A stretch of 64,000 bases of DNA from Marinobacter halotolerans (GTDB lineage Bacteria > Pseudomonadota > Gammaproteobacteria > Pseudomonadales > Oleiphilaceae). Positions 16,443 through 25,669 of this stretch are shown piece after piece. The stretch covers positions 310,001-374,000 of the forward strand of contig NZ_VMHP01000002.1 in NCBI RefSeq assembly GCF_008795985.1, given 5' to 3'. Below the pieces are notes generated by a model. It saw nothing but the letters and a program-made list of their open reading frames with translations, made no database searches and was not told where the DNA came from. Numbering within the stretch: the first letter of the stretch is position 1; each line of letters opens with the position of its first letter. Made by a program: the position numbers and the translations under genes.

Positions 16443-17639
16443 TCACGCATCATTTCCCGCCGCTACACCCGACGCCCAGGCCCACTGAAAATTATGGCCA
16501 CCCAGGTGGCCGGTGACGTCCACGACTTCGCCGATGAAATACAGATTGGGTTTTTCCAGCGCGGCCATGGTTTTCGATGACAGCTGGCGGGTGTCGACAC
16601 CGCCGAGCGTGACTTCTGCTGTCCGGTAACCCTCGGTTCCCGACGGTTTGATCTGCCAGCGGCTGAGGATGTCAGCCGCGGTATCAAGATCCGCATTTTT
16701 ATAACCCTGCAGCGGGCCGCTCCAGCCGTTGAGATCGTTGAAGGCCTGGGCAAATCGCTTTGGCAGGTGCTGCATCAGATACTGGGCGATGGTGGACTGG
16801 GGTTTTTGTTTGCGCAGGGCGTAGAGGTCTTCCCGGGCGTTCTGACCGGGCAGAACGTTGACCGACAGGGCATCCCCCGGTGACCAATAGCTGGAAATCT
16901 GCAACATGGACGGCCCGCTCAGGCCTCGGTGGGTCACTAGCATGGGTTCCAGAAAGTGCGCCTGGTTGCAGTGCACATCCACCGGGCAGCTGACGCCGGA
17001 AATCGGTTCCAGCTTTTCTTTCAGTTGTGGCTGCAGGGTAAACGGCACCAGTCCTGCCCGGGTGGGTAGAAGCCTTAGCCCGAACTGCCGGGCAACGTCA
17101 TAGCCGAAACCGCTTGCGCCCATGGTCGGAATTGAAAGCCCGCCGGAGGCAATCACCAGGGATTCGCACCAGAGTTGCCCGGCTGTGCTTTCCAGGCGGT
17201 AGCCGCTGTCCGCTTCATGCACGGCCTCAACGCTCGTCTTCATGCGGACTTCGGCACCTGCCCAATCACATTCGGTCAGCAGCATGTTGAGAATGTCCTT
17301 GGCGCTGTCTTTGCAGAACAGCTGCCCCGCTGCCTTCTCTTCATGCTCGATGCCGTGGCGTTCCACCAGTTCCAGAAAATCCTGGGCTGTGTAGCGTTTG
17401 AGCGCGGAAATACAGTAGCTGGGGTTGTCCGACAGAAAGTTGGCCGGCGTGCTGTTCAGGTTGGTGAAATTGCAACGGCCACCGCCGGACATCAGGATCT
17501 TCTTGCCCGGTTTGTTGGCGTGATCCAGCACCAGCACCCGGCGGCCACGGTAGCCGGCGGTGGCCGCGCACATCAGCCCGGCGGCGCCGGCGCCGATGAT
17601 AATAACGTCGTAGTCGTTACCTGATGGTGTCTGGCTCAT
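16443..17639 (-). CDS. HI0933/YhiN-type FAD-dependent oxidoreductase
   Basis: A 398-residue flavoprotein of the HI0933 (YhiN/BaiN) family. The N-terminal dinucleotide fold IIIGAGAAGLMCA, the family motif KILMSGGGRCNFTN, GLSIPTMGASGFGYD, and C-terminal GEVVDVTGHLGGHNFQWAW are all present. Physiological substrate is unknown. Its start overlaps the phzF-like stop by 4 bp (ATGA), so the two are co-transcribed. Confidence 0.88.
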   Translation of the reverse strand: MSQTPSGNDYDVIIIGAGAAGLMCAATAGYRGRRVLVLDHANKPGKKILMSGGGRCNFTNLNSTPANFLSDNPSYCISALKRYTAQDFLELVERHGIEHEEKAAGQLFCKDSAKDILNMLLTECDWAGAEVRMKTSVEAVHEADSGYRLESTAGQLWCESLVIASGGLSIPTMGASGFGYDVARQFGLRLLPTRAGLVPFTLQPQLKEKLEPISGVSCPVDVHCNQAHFLEPMLVTHRGLSGPSMLQISSYWSPGDALSVNVLPGQNAREDLYALRKQKPQSTIAQYLMQHLPKRFAQAFNDLNGWSGPLQGYKNADLDTAADILSRWQIKPSGTEGYRTAEVTLGGVDTRQLSSKTMAALEKPNLYFIGEVVDVTGHLGGHNFQWAWASGVAAGNDA

Positions 17640-18442
17640 GGCAGGTAAACGTTACCTTCCATGTAGAGTACGGCCTGGCCCGCTATGGCGACCCGGTCGC
17701 CCTTCAGTTCGCAGCGCAGCCGGCCGCCCCGGCGTGAAACCTGGCGAGCGTCAAAGCGGGTTTTGCCCAGTCTTTCCGCCCAGTAGGGCACCAGAACGCT
17801 GTGAATGGAGCCGGTGACCGGGTCCTCGTCAATGCCGGCGCCCGGGGCGAAATAACGGCTGACGAAATCGCAGTCCTGTCCCGGGGCGGTAATGATCAGC
17901 CCCTGGTTGCCCAGGCTTTTCAGGGTCCGCATGTCCGGCTCTGCAGCCCTGACCGCGGCCTCGTCTGCCAGCACCACCATGTAGTTGGTGTCGTTGGGCA
18001 CGAAAAAGGCGGTTTCCGGCGCGCTTTCAAGCGCTTCCGTGATGGCAGACGGCGTCGGCCGTTCTTCGCAGGGCAGATTGGGGAAGTCCAGTGTCAGCCA
18101 GCCATCCTTGCCTCTGCTCACGCCCAACAAACCGCTTTTCGACTGGAAGCGCAGGGAATCCGCGGGCCAGTCCAGGCGGTTGAAAATAACCCAGGCGGTG
18201 GCGAGGGTGGCGTGTCCGCAGAGCGGCACTTCGGTGCCGGGGGTGAACCAGCGAATCCGGAAATCGGCATCATTCCCTTCCGGTAAGGCGGTGAAAAAGG
18301 CCGTTTCCGACAGATTGTTTTCGACGGCCAGCGCCAGCAGGGTGTCGTCCGGCAGGTCTGATTCCAGCGGCATAACAGCGGCCGGGTTGCCGCCAAACAG
18401 CCGGTCGGTAAAGGCATCCACCTGATAGATGGGGTAGGGCAT
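17636..18442 (-). CDS. PhzF family isomerase-like protein
   Basis: A 268-residue protein of the PhzF/diaminopimelate-epimerase fold. It begins MPYPIYQVDAFTDRLFGGNP and contains NNLSETAFF with the catalytic Glu, RWFTPGTEVPLCGHATLA, and EDPVTGSIHSVLVPYW, all family signatures. Role outside phenazine synthesis is unknown. ATG 18442 with GGAG 8 nt upstream is preferred over longer forms. Confidence 0.88.
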   Translation of the reverse strand: MPYPIYQVDAFTDRLFGGNPAAVMPLESDLPDDTLLALAVENNLSETAFFTALPEGNDADFRIRWFTPGTEVPLCGHATLATAWVIFNRLDWPADSLRFQSKSGLLGVSRGKDGWLTLDFPNLPCEERPTPSAITEALESAPETAFFVPNDTNYMVVLADEAAVRAAEPDMRTLKSLGNQGLIITAPGQDCDFVSRYFAPGAGIDEDPVTGSIHSVLVPYWAERLGKTRFDARQVSRRGGRLRCELKGDRVAIAGQAVLYMEGNVYLP

Positions 18443-18607
18443 GGGACGTTCTCCGGGCATCGGTAAGGCGCCTATTCTGAACAAAGATGTCATTAAGTGA
18501 CAAACTTTCCGGCGCAATGGCTCCTGGCTTCCACTTCTATTGAAAACAGTTGTAAGCTGAGCACAGCTGTAACAGGGCTCCATAATCATAAAAAACAGGA
18601 GGCTGCC

Positions 18608-19432
18608 ATGACCATCAGCTCAACCCCTTCCGGCGTGTCCGTTGCGCCGCGTCATATGCATTTCAATGTGGACCGTGATCTTGAAACCCTCTGGCACGGG
18701 GGCGACGTGTTCCGCACCGCTTTTTTCAATGCACTGTCACTTCAGTTCCCGGACGGTGAGCAACAGTTCATCAATGCCGTTCGCCTTTACCGGGACAAGG
18801 TGGATGACTCCAAGCTCAGCAAGGAGATTCGCGGGTTTATCGGGCAGGAAGCCCTGCACAGCCGTGAACACAAACAGTACAACGACGCGCTGAAAGCCCG
18901 CGGTTACGACATCGACGCCATCGACCAGCGTTTCCGCAAGCACATGGCCTGGGTGGGCAAGTTACCGCCAAGCCGCCAGCTGGCTGGCACCTGTGGTGCC
19001 GAGCACTATACCGCGGTGTTAGCCAACGCGATTCTGGAACACCCGGAGTGGATGGCGGGGGCAACGCCGGAAATGTCCCGACTATGGCGCTGGCACGCCA
19101 TCGAGGAAACCGAGCACAAATCCGTGGCGTTTGACGTGTATCAGCACTGCGTGGGTGATGAAAAGTTGCGCCGCATTGTGTTCCTTTTTGTGAGCTGGAA
19201 TTTTTTCAAGTTCACCTTCCTGAATACCTGCGCATTGCTCAAGGCCGACGGCAAACTCTGGAGCCTGACCACCTGGGCGAGCGGCATGAATTTCCTGTGG
19301 GGCCGGCCGGGGGTAATCAGGAAGTGCCTGCCCGGCTTCCTCGGGTACTTCAAAAGAGGCTTTCATCCCTGGCAACACGATAATCGTGACCTGATCGATA
19401 AAAATCTGGGCGATCTTGAGTTAAAACAGTAG
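18608..19432 (+). CDS. PF10118-type metal-dependent hydrolase (di-iron helical)
   Basis: A 274-residue all-helical protein. Four carboxylate/histidine motifs spaced like a ferritin-type di-metal site are visible: GQEALHSREH, GAEHYTAV, WHAIEETEHKSVAFD and upstream Glu/His. The family is annotated as a predicted metal-dependent hydrolase, but chemistry is unproven. ATG 18608 follows an ideal AGGAGG 4 nt upstream, so good translation is expected. Confidence 0.78.
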   Translation: MTISSTPSGVSVAPRHMHFNVDRDLETLWHGGDVFRTAFFNALSLQFPDGEQQFINAVRLYRDKVDDSKLSKEIRGFIGQEALHSREHKQYNDALKARGYDIDAIDQRFRKHMAWVGKLPPSRQLAGTCGAEHYTAVLANAILEHPEWMAGATPEMSRLWRWHAIEETEHKSVAFDVYQHCVGDEKLRRIVFLFVSWNFFKFTFLNTCALLKADGKLWSLTTWASGMNFLWGRPGVIRKCLPGFLGYFKRGFHPWQHDNRDLIDKNLGDLELKQ

Positions 19433-19497
19433 CCTTAATACAACAATAACGATCAGTTCAGGGGGCGCAGCAGCCCCCTGTGTCTTTGGAGGCACCT

Positions 19498-20448
19498 ATG
19501 CGCGTTGGTTTGATTGTCGATTCCGCTTGCGATCTTCCCTATGAATTCTCCCGGAAGAACGATCTGTTCGTGCTGCCGGTCACCGCCGTGATAGATGGCC
19601 AGACCTACATCGACGAGCACGACCCCGTCCGCACCCAGGAGTTTTACCAGAGCGGGCTGCTGCAAAAAGGCCACCATGCCGAAACCCAGGCCTTTACCCC
19701 CGAGCAGATTCACGATCTGTTCATGGAAAAGATCGTCACCGAATACGATGTGGCCTTTTGCGAAACCGTCGCCCGCAGCCGGAGCCTGATCTTCCAGAAT
19801 GCCACGGAAGCCATGAACAGCGTGATGAGCCACTATCAGGAGGCCCGCAAGGCCGCTGGTCGCGAAGGCAAATTCTCCATGCGGGTGATTGACAGCAAAC
19901 AGATTTTCGCGGGGCAGGGCCTGCTGGCGGCCCACACCCTCAAGCTGATCGACCAGAAACTGTCCAAGAATGCCCTGCGCAACGAAGTGGAGGAATTCAC
20001 CGGCAAGATCTACACCTGCGTGATTCCCCGGGATCTGCACTATATCCGCGAACGGGCCCGGCGCCGGGGCGACAAGAGCATCTCCGCGTTCGGGGCGTTT
20101 CTTGGCAAGGCGCTGAATATTACCCCGGTGGTGTTCGGCCAGGGCACTGATGGCAAGCCGGTGGCGAAAACCCGCAGCTTTGATGCCTCTGTCGAGAAGG
20201 TCATGAACTATGCCATTGGCCGCGTCGAGGCGGGGCTGCTGACGCCCTATGTTTGTCTGTCCTGCGGTATGAACTGGACCGAAATCGAAGAGCTGCCCGG
20301 CCTGAACCGGCTCCGCGATGCCTGCGAGGCGGCAGGCGTCGAGTTGTTGCTGTCCCAGATGGGAATTACCAGCAGCATTTATGTGGGCCCCGGCAGCCTT
20401 TGTCTTGCCCTGGCGGCAGAGCCCCATCAGTTTTCGGACTTCCAGTAA
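19498..20448 (+). CDS. DegV family fatty-acid-binding protein
   Basis: A 316-residue DegV-like protein. The N-terminal MRVGLIVDSACDLP and the fatty-acid-pocket segments (VLPVTAVIDG, DSKQIFAGQGLL) are present. Members bind a fatty acid and in Gram-positives feed fatty-acid kinase; the role here is unknown. ATG 19498 has GGAGG 5 nt upstream. A GC-rich hairpin (20449-20465) follows the stop. Confidence 0.82.
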   Translation: MRVGLIVDSACDLPYEFSRKNDLFVLPVTAVIDGQTYIDEHDPVRTQEFYQSGLLQKGHHAETQAFTPEQIHDLFMEKIVTEYDVAFCETVARSRSLIFQNATEAMNSVMSHYQEARKAAGREGKFSMRVIDSKQIFAGQGLLAAHTLKLIDQKLSKNALRNEVEEFTGKIYTCVIPRDLHYIRERARRRGDKSISAFGAFLGKALNITPVVFGQGTDGKPVAKTRSFDASVEKVMNYAIGRVEAGLLTPYVCLSCGMNWTEIEELPGLNRLRDACEAAGVELLLSQMGITSSIYVGPGSLCLALAAEPHQFSDFQ

Positions 20449-20465
20449 GGCGGCTGTTGGCCGCC
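20449..20465 (+). terminator. weak hairpin after degV-like gene
   Basis: GGCGGC-TGTTG-GCCGCC directly follows the stop. The sequence after it is only moderately T-rich (GTTCTTC), so termination may be partial. Confidence 0.4.
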
Positions 20466-20578
20466 GTTCTTCAGATTTCTGCTTCCAGGGCAAAGGTTTT
20501 TAACCGGATGGGGTGTTAGCCTCGGTTTGATATTTCCGGGGCCTGTAAACTCACGCCAACTCTATCTGGATACCGACT

Positions 20579-21613
20579 ATGACCACGGCCAGTACCGATC
20601 TTGCCGACGCGCTGCTGCAGCAGCACGTCAAACACGAGCTTTCGTCACTGAAGGGCGCAAAACTGCGCCGCTTTCTGTCACGGGAAGTGGATGAACTCTT
20701 CGACTACGCCAGCCACATCACCCTGGGGCGCATTACCTCGGCCGAGCAGGTGATGGGCCTGATCCATCGCGTCGTAATGAACATGGAACTGGACCCGGGC
20801 ATACCCGAAATGGCCGCCGAGATGGCCACCGAGGTGCTGAATGCGCCGGTCCAGAAAACCACCACACTGAGCGAGATCATCACCCGCGAGCAGGCTACCG
20901 GGTTTCTGGAAGAAGCACTGGAGCTGAAACAGCAGCGCCAGCGGGTGATCAGCGAAATCATGGAACACCCGGTCTACCAGGAGCTGGTGTCCAACCTGGT
21001 CTATCAGGGCGTGGTGAACTACCTGTACGAAGACAACCTGCTGACCAAAAACGTGCCCGGCGTGGGCTCCATGATGAAATTCGGCAAGCGCATGGCTAAC
21101 CGGGCGGTGCCGGGGCTGGATGAGTCCTTTGAGCGGCGGTTCAAAGCCTGGCTGTCGGACAGCCTGCCGGGCCTGATCGCCCGCAGCGAGCAGTTCCTGC
21201 ACAAGTCCCTGACCGACGATGAACTGCGTGACAGCGTAATGGCCGTCTGGGTCTCGCTGGAAGACCGGACCGTTGCCGAGCTTCAGGAGGGCCTGGGGGA
21301 TATCCAGCTTCAGGAGTTCGTGGTTCTGGGATACGAATTCTGGCTGCAGTTCCGTAAAACCCCCTATTTCGAGGGTTGCGTGGAAGCGGTTGTGACCCAC
21401 CTGTTCGAGCTTTATGGCGACCGGCCGCTGATGGATCTGCTCAACGATGTGGGCGTGAACCGCGAGCTGGTGATGGCGGAAATCGACGGTTACGCGCTAC
21501 CCGTAATAGACGTGCTGCGCGAGGAAGGCTACCTTGAGGCTTTGATTCGTCGTCGTCTGACTCCCTTCTACAACTCGGCCGCGGCGAAGAAACTTCTTTC
21601 ACAAGGAGCCTGA
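20579..21613 (+). CDS. conserved protein of unknown function
   Basis: A 344-residue, mostly helical, soluble protein with no signal peptide or membrane segment. I do not recognise a family. Features: an N-terminal amphipathic region, an acidic middle part (LELKQQRQRVISEIM), a basic patch near KFGKRMANRAVPG at about 165-180, and an even spread of Leu and Glu. It lies 6 bp before a LysE/RhtB exporter gene and probably shares its transcript, but codon use is like the core genome. Confidence 0.75.
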   Translation: MTTASTDLADALLQQHVKHELSSLKGAKLRRFLSREVDELFDYASHITLGRITSAEQVMGLIHRVVMNMELDPGIPEMAAEMATEVLNAPVQKTTTLSEIITREQATGFLEEALELKQQRQRVISEIMEHPVYQELVSNLVYQGVVNYLYEDNLLTKNVPGVGSMMKFGKRMANRAVPGLDESFERRFKAWLSDSLPGLIARSEQFLHKSLTDDELRDSVMAVWVSLEDRTVAELQEGLGDIQLQEFVVLGYEFWLQFRKTPYFEGCVEAVVTHLFELYGDRPLMDLLNDVGVNRELVMAEIDGYALPVIDVLREEGYLEALIRRRLTPFYNSAAAKKLLSQGA

Positions 21614-21619
21614 GTCGGA

Positions 21620-22267
21620 ATGTGGATACCCGTTGAGCTGCTCTGGGCCTACCTGGCGGCCATCACTCTGCTGACCGTGACGCCGGGCGTGGACACCCTG
21701 CTGGTGATGCGCAACACCGGCCGTGGTGGCTTCGGCGACGGTGCCATGACCAGCCTGGGCATCTGCTGCGGGCTGTTTCTGCACGCGGCCCTGTCGGCTC
21801 TGGGTATCTCGATTCTGCTGGTGGAAACCGCCTGGGCGTTCACCGCGCTCAAGTGGGCGGGCGCCTGCTATCTAATCTGGCTTGGGGTTATGTCCCTGCG
21901 ACAGGCCTTCGCCCGTAGAGCCAATGCACAGGCGCTGGCTCCCGCCGAGGCACAGGCCCGGCAAATGCCGGCTTCCCGCGGTGCTTCCTTCCGTGAAGGT
22001 GTGCTTTCAAATCTGCTTAACCCGAAAACGGCTCTGTTCTACATGGCGCTGTTACCGCAGTTTATCGACCCTGCAGGTCCTGCGTTTGCTCAGTCAATGG
22101 TTCTGGCCGGGCTTCACTTTGTGCTGGCGATGGTCTGGCAGTGTGTGGTGGCGGCAATGGTCATTCAATCTCAACAGTTGCGGCTCAACCATAAGCTAAC
22201 CCGCCTTCTCAATGTCGCCACTGGCGGCGTTTTCATCGCAATTGGAGTCAGGCTGGCTCAAGAATAG
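21620..22267 (+). CDS. LysE/RhtB family amino-acid exporter
   Basis: A 215-residue membrane protein with six hydrophobic segments. The RhtB-type motif TPGVDTLLVMRNTGRGGFGDG follows TM1, and NLLNPKTALFYMALLPQF is the conserved TM4 segment. Likely substrates are homoserine, threonine or other neutral amino acids, which cannot be resolved from sequence. Six bases separate it from the preceding gene. Confidence 0.88.
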   Translation: MWIPVELLWAYLAAITLLTVTPGVDTLLVMRNTGRGGFGDGAMTSLGICCGLFLHAALSALGISILLVETAWAFTALKWAGACYLIWLGVMSLRQAFARRANAQALAPAEAQARQMPASRGASFREGVLSNLLNPKTALFYMALLPQFIDPAGPAFAQSMVLAGLHFVLAMVWQCVVAAMVIQSQQLRLNHKLTRLLNVATGGVFIAIGVRLAQE

Positions 22268-22467
22268 CTGTACTTGGTTGGCATCGTGAAACAGCTTTAA
22301 AACGCGAAATTTATTTACCTTCATTGCCTTTTTTTAATTCCCTTGTCTATATTCATGTAGTTGCAATCATTATGTAGTTCTAAGTGATAGATGATTGCGC
22401 GTCGATGTGTCGGTCCGAGCACGAGGGTTCGACGAAATGAAACTTTTATACAAAAAGGGAAATGCCC

Positions 22468-24441
22468 ATGAAGCACCTATGGTTGCTCATGGCGTTGACG
22501 GTGGTTCTGGGTGGTTGCGGCGGGGGAAGTTCCAGCTCTTCTCCGGAGGAAATAGCTTCAACAACCATTTCCGGCGCAGTGGTCAAAGGGCCTGTCGGTG
22601 GTGCTACCGTTAACGTCTTTAAAATGGATGATGGGGGTGGCGCAATCAGCCCACCCGTTGCAGGCCCCATCACCACCAATGCCGACGGCTCCTGGTCTGT
22701 CGAGATACCTGATTCAGTTCCCCGCCCACTACTGGTTATCGCGACCGGAGGTAGCTATACCGACGAAGCGACAGGAGGAAATATCGACGTTGGTTCTGCG
22801 GAACTGAGTTCCTTCCTCAGCGAGGGAGCGACTTCGGCGGCAGTCAGCCCCTTGTCCGAATCGGTTGTGCGTGCCGCACGCCAGTATCTTCAGGATAATC
22901 CGACAGCCTCTGTAAACGATGGTATCGCCGATGGTGTGACCAAGGTGCAACAGGTTTTCGGTACCGGTTTTGATCCTCTGACCGACCAGCCTGATCCGAC
23001 AAGCAGTTCTCCCGAAAGCGTTAAATACGCAGCTGCACTGGGCGGTCTGTCGCAGTTGGCTGCAGATCAAAGCCCGTCAACGGATCCGCTGGCGACGGTG
23101 CTTGCGTTTGCTGAGGACGCGTCAGACGGCACTCTCAATGGCCAGGTAGGCACAAATCCGGTGTCCATTGATGAGACCACCAGTTTGCCAACCACCATTG
23201 GAGTCGCGGATTACTCGAACTCTCTGAACACCTACATAGCCTCTGACAGTAGCGGCTCCTTTGACAGCTTGGTGTCTTATACCATTGCAGGTTCAGTATC
23301 TTCTGGCCTGGGTTCAATAGCCCCTGCCGAGGTGGTTGTGTTCGAGGGTGACACGGCCCAATTCACTATTGCGCCAGCAACAGGCTATCAGGTTGGAGCT
23401 CGTTCCGGGTGCAGCGGGGAAATCAGTGGTGGTGTCTTCACAACGGACCCAGTGTTGGCCGCATGTGGCGTTAGTTTTGCCTTCGATAAAATCCCATACA
23501 CAGTGACCGTGGAACCAGCAACAGGCGGCTCGGCCTCTTTGACCTCCGCGACAGTTCTTTTTCAGGACGTCCAGGTCATCGACTTTACGGCGAATGAAGG
23601 TTTCGATCTGGTTTCAGTGTCCGGTTGCAGTGGGTCTCTGGGCGGTGCGCAATACACAACCGGCCCGGTTATCGCAGACTGTACGGTGACGCCGGTATAC
23701 GAGCGGCAACAGCGTACGGTGAGCCTGGCGCTGAACCCGACAATTGGCGGTAGCTTCGATGTTTCAGGACCGCTGACTGCCCTCTATGGAGACTCAGTGA
23801 CTGTCACCGCAACGGCGAACAGCGGCTATAACCTGCTCGGTGTATCCGGGTGTGGCACAGGTAGCCTGACGGGCAACGAATATACCTCTGGGGCTGTTAC
23901 GGCGGATTGCACCATCACTGCCAGCTTCGCAGCAGTTCCTACCTATACGGTTACTGCTCAGCGCTCGGGGCCAGGCACAGTGAGCCCGACATCCCGCGTG
24001 GTTAACGAAAATGCTACTGCAACGTTTGATCTGACGCCTGATTCCGGGGCGGCGCTCGGTGCGGTTTCAGGATGTGGCGGCGCCCTGGACGCAGGTTCTC
24101 CACCAAGCTACACCACTGCACCTGTGACCCAGGCCTGCACCGTGACTGCTGTATTCGAATCTATCTACTCAGTGACAGTGAATCCTGGCGCTAACGGCAG
24201 CGCGAGCCCGCTATCGGTTGAGGCATTGGCCGGAGAGCAGCCCGAAATATCCATTACAGCGGACGAAGGCTTTGAGATCGACGCGGTGACGGGCAGCTGT
24301 GGTGGCACTCTTAGCGGCTCGATCTATACGCTTGCTGCCGTAAGTGCTGATTGCACCGTGGATATCAGCTTCGTCGAACAGTCGGTCAGCACCCCGGCGG
24401 TGTGGGACCAATTCAATTGGAATGAAGCCAACTGGCAGTGA
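22468..24441 (+). CDS. large repeat lipoprotein
   Basis: A 657-residue exported lipoprotein. The signal peptide MKHLWLLMALTVVLGGC ends in a lipobox (LGGC), followed by a Gly/Ser linker. Residues 30-270 resemble surface-lipoprotein N-terminal domains (SGAVVKGPVGGATVNVF). Residues about 270-640 hold five to six repeats of about 70 residues of the YTVTV..G.GS..P type, each ending in a Cys-pair signature (SGCSG...TADCTV), as in bacterial InlB-like repeat domains; one disulfide per repeat is likely. It ends with WDQFNWNEANWQ, an aromatic tail with no obvious role. It is probably surface-attached and co-transcribed with the next gene. Confidence 0.82.
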   Translation: MKHLWLLMALTVVLGGCGGGSSSSSPEEIASTTISGAVVKGPVGGATVNVFKMDDGGGAISPPVAGPITTNADGSWSVEIPDSVPRPLLVIATGGSYTDEATGGNIDVGSAELSSFLSEGATSAAVSPLSESVVRAARQYLQDNPTASVNDGIADGVTKVQQVFGTGFDPLTDQPDPTSSSPESVKYAAALGGLSQLAADQSPSTDPLATVLAFAEDASDGTLNGQVGTNPVSIDETTSLPTTIGVADYSNSLNTYIASDSSGSFDSLVSYTIAGSVSSGLGSIAPAEVVVFEGDTAQFTIAPATGYQVGARSGCSGEISGGVFTTDPVLAACGVSFAFDKIPYTVTVEPATGGSASLTSATVLFQDVQVIDFTANEGFDLVSVSGCSGSLGGAQYTTGPVIADCTVTPVYERQQRTVSLALNPTIGGSFDVSGPLTALYGDSVTVTATANSGYNLLGVSGCGTGSLTGNEYTSGAVTADCTITASFAAVPTYTVTAQRSGPGTVSPTSRVVNENATATFDLTPDSGAALGAVSGCGGALDAGSPPSYTTAPVTQACTVTAVFESIYSVTVNPGANGSASPLSVEALAGEQPEISITADEGFEIDAVTGSCGGTLSGSIYTLAAVSADCTVDISFVEQSVSTPAVWDQFNWNEANWQ

Positions 24442-24479
24442 GGCCATTGGTTATGACGTTAATAAAAGAGGTAATCATC

Positions 24480-25190
24480 ATGAAAAAACTGATCCTAACC
24501 GGCCTCACCGCGATGGCGTTGTCGGTCTCAGCTTCCGCTGCAAGCGTTACGGGCTATTCGGCGCCGACCGCCAACACACCGGCGAATGCCGCCGAAGTGG
24601 ACGCAAACTTCCAGGCACTGATCACGGCTATTAATGACAACGCAGCCCAGATTGACGCCTTGAACAATCAGGTAGCGGCACTGGAAAACTCCAGTGTTTC
24701 CGACAGGACCTATGCTTTCGAGCAACTCCTGTTCATTCTTGGAGCACAAAAAGCCGTAGATCCAGCGCAATCACCGGAAAGTCAGGAGTCTGGCCCATCC
24801 GGTGGCAGTTCGGTTCAACAGGGGTTCGCACGAATTGGCATGTACAAGGCTTCGCACACTTTGGCCTTCGCTGGGGACGGCACTCTCACGTTGACTCTGG
24901 ACGGAAGTGAGGTGGAGTTCTGGGTGAACAGTGATTCGGATATCGGACTGACTATAACTGATACCGGGTCTGTCACTGGCACCTGGAGCCAGACTGGCAA
25001 CATCGTGACTGTAAATTTGCCTGGCGGGGATGTTTTTGATGTAACCGTGGCTAATGGCGGCGGCGCGATAACGATTCGCGATGCGCTGATCGGCGGCTTT
25101 GATACCGATAATGGCTGTAACGGTGATGGCACTGTCTGCAGCTACGAATACGAAACAAGCATTAATTTCGGCTTGGAAACCACTCAGTAG
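24480..25190 (+). CDS. secreted protein of unknown function
   Basis: A 236-residue protein with a clear Sec signal (MKKLILTGLTAMALSVSASA) and probable cleavage after ASA. A short coiled coil follows at about 45-75 (AAQIDALNNQVAALE), then a beta-rich, Gly/Asp-rich C-terminal half with a single Cys pair (GCNGDGTVC). The family is unknown. It lies 38 bp after the repeat lipoprotein and may be its secreted partner. A strong hairpin follows. Confidence 0.75.
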   Translation: MKKLILTGLTAMALSVSASAASVTGYSAPTANTPANAAEVDANFQALITAINDNAAQIDALNNQVAALENSSVSDRTYAFEQLLFILGAQKAVDPAQSPESQESGPSGGSSVQQGFARIGMYKASHTLAFAGDGTLTLTLDGSEVEFWVNSDSDIGLTITDTGSVTGTWSQTGNIVTVNLPGGDVFDVTVANGGGAITIRDALIGGFDTDNGCNGDGTVCSYEYETSINFGLETTQ

Positions 25191-25200
25191 ACAACGCTGA

Positions 25201-25233
25201 TGGCCGGCAGCAGGGCGTCTCTGCTGCCGGCCA
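25201..25233. terminator. bidirectional hairpin between convergent operons
   Basis: A perfect 13-bp stem (TGGCCGGCAGCAG / CTGCTGCCGGCCA) with a 7-nt loop sits between the secreted-protein gene and fdxA, which converge on it. Flanking T-runs are short. Confidence 0.7.
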
Positions 25234-25241
25234 TTACGGAG

Positions 25242-25565
25242 CTACCTTTCCAGATACTGCAGTTTGTCCGGCTTGCCATCCCACTCTTCCGCATCCGGCA
25301 GCGGGTCTTTCTTCTCGGTGATGTTTTCCCATTTTGCGGCAAGGTCTGCGTTGATCTCGATAAACTGTTCCTGACCGGCGGGCAGCTCATCTTCCGAGAA
25401 TATGGCCTCGGCGGGGCATTCCGGCTCGCACAGGGCGCAGTCGATGCACTCGTCCGGGTCGATCACCAGAAAGTTGGGGCCTTCGTAGAAGCAGTCCACA
25501 GGGCAGACTTCCACGCAATCGGTGTATTTGCACTTAATGCAGTTATCAGTAACGACAAAGGTCAT
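25242..25565 (-). CDS. fdxA: 7Fe ferredoxin FdxA
   Basis: A 107-residue ferredoxin of the usual FdxA length. Cysteine pattern [17 protein letters not shown] near the N-terminus and [15 protein letters not shown] carry one [3Fe-4S] and one [4Fe-4S] cluster. It lies about 100 bp after mutS on the same strand, an arrangement common in pseudomonads and Marinobacter. ATG 25565 is chosen from the conserved [12 protein letters not shown] start. Confidence 0.95.
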   Translation of the reverse strand: MTFVVTDNCIKCKYTDCVEVCPVDCFYEGPNFLVIDPDECIDCALCEPECPAEAIFSEDELPAGQEQFIEINADLAAKWENITEKKDPLPDAEEWDGKPDKLQYLER

Positions 25566-25669
25566 GAGCAGTCCCCTGGTCCGGTAGTCAATCTCATCGG
25601 TATAAGAATTAGTGCGCGATATTGTAGGGAGGCCCCCGCAGGGGCGCAAGCGATAGTGTCCCGTGGGGC

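Noticed and set aside
19453..20493. 346-codon minus-strand ORF
   Set aside because: Antisense to the DegV-like gene, composition of a shadow frame.
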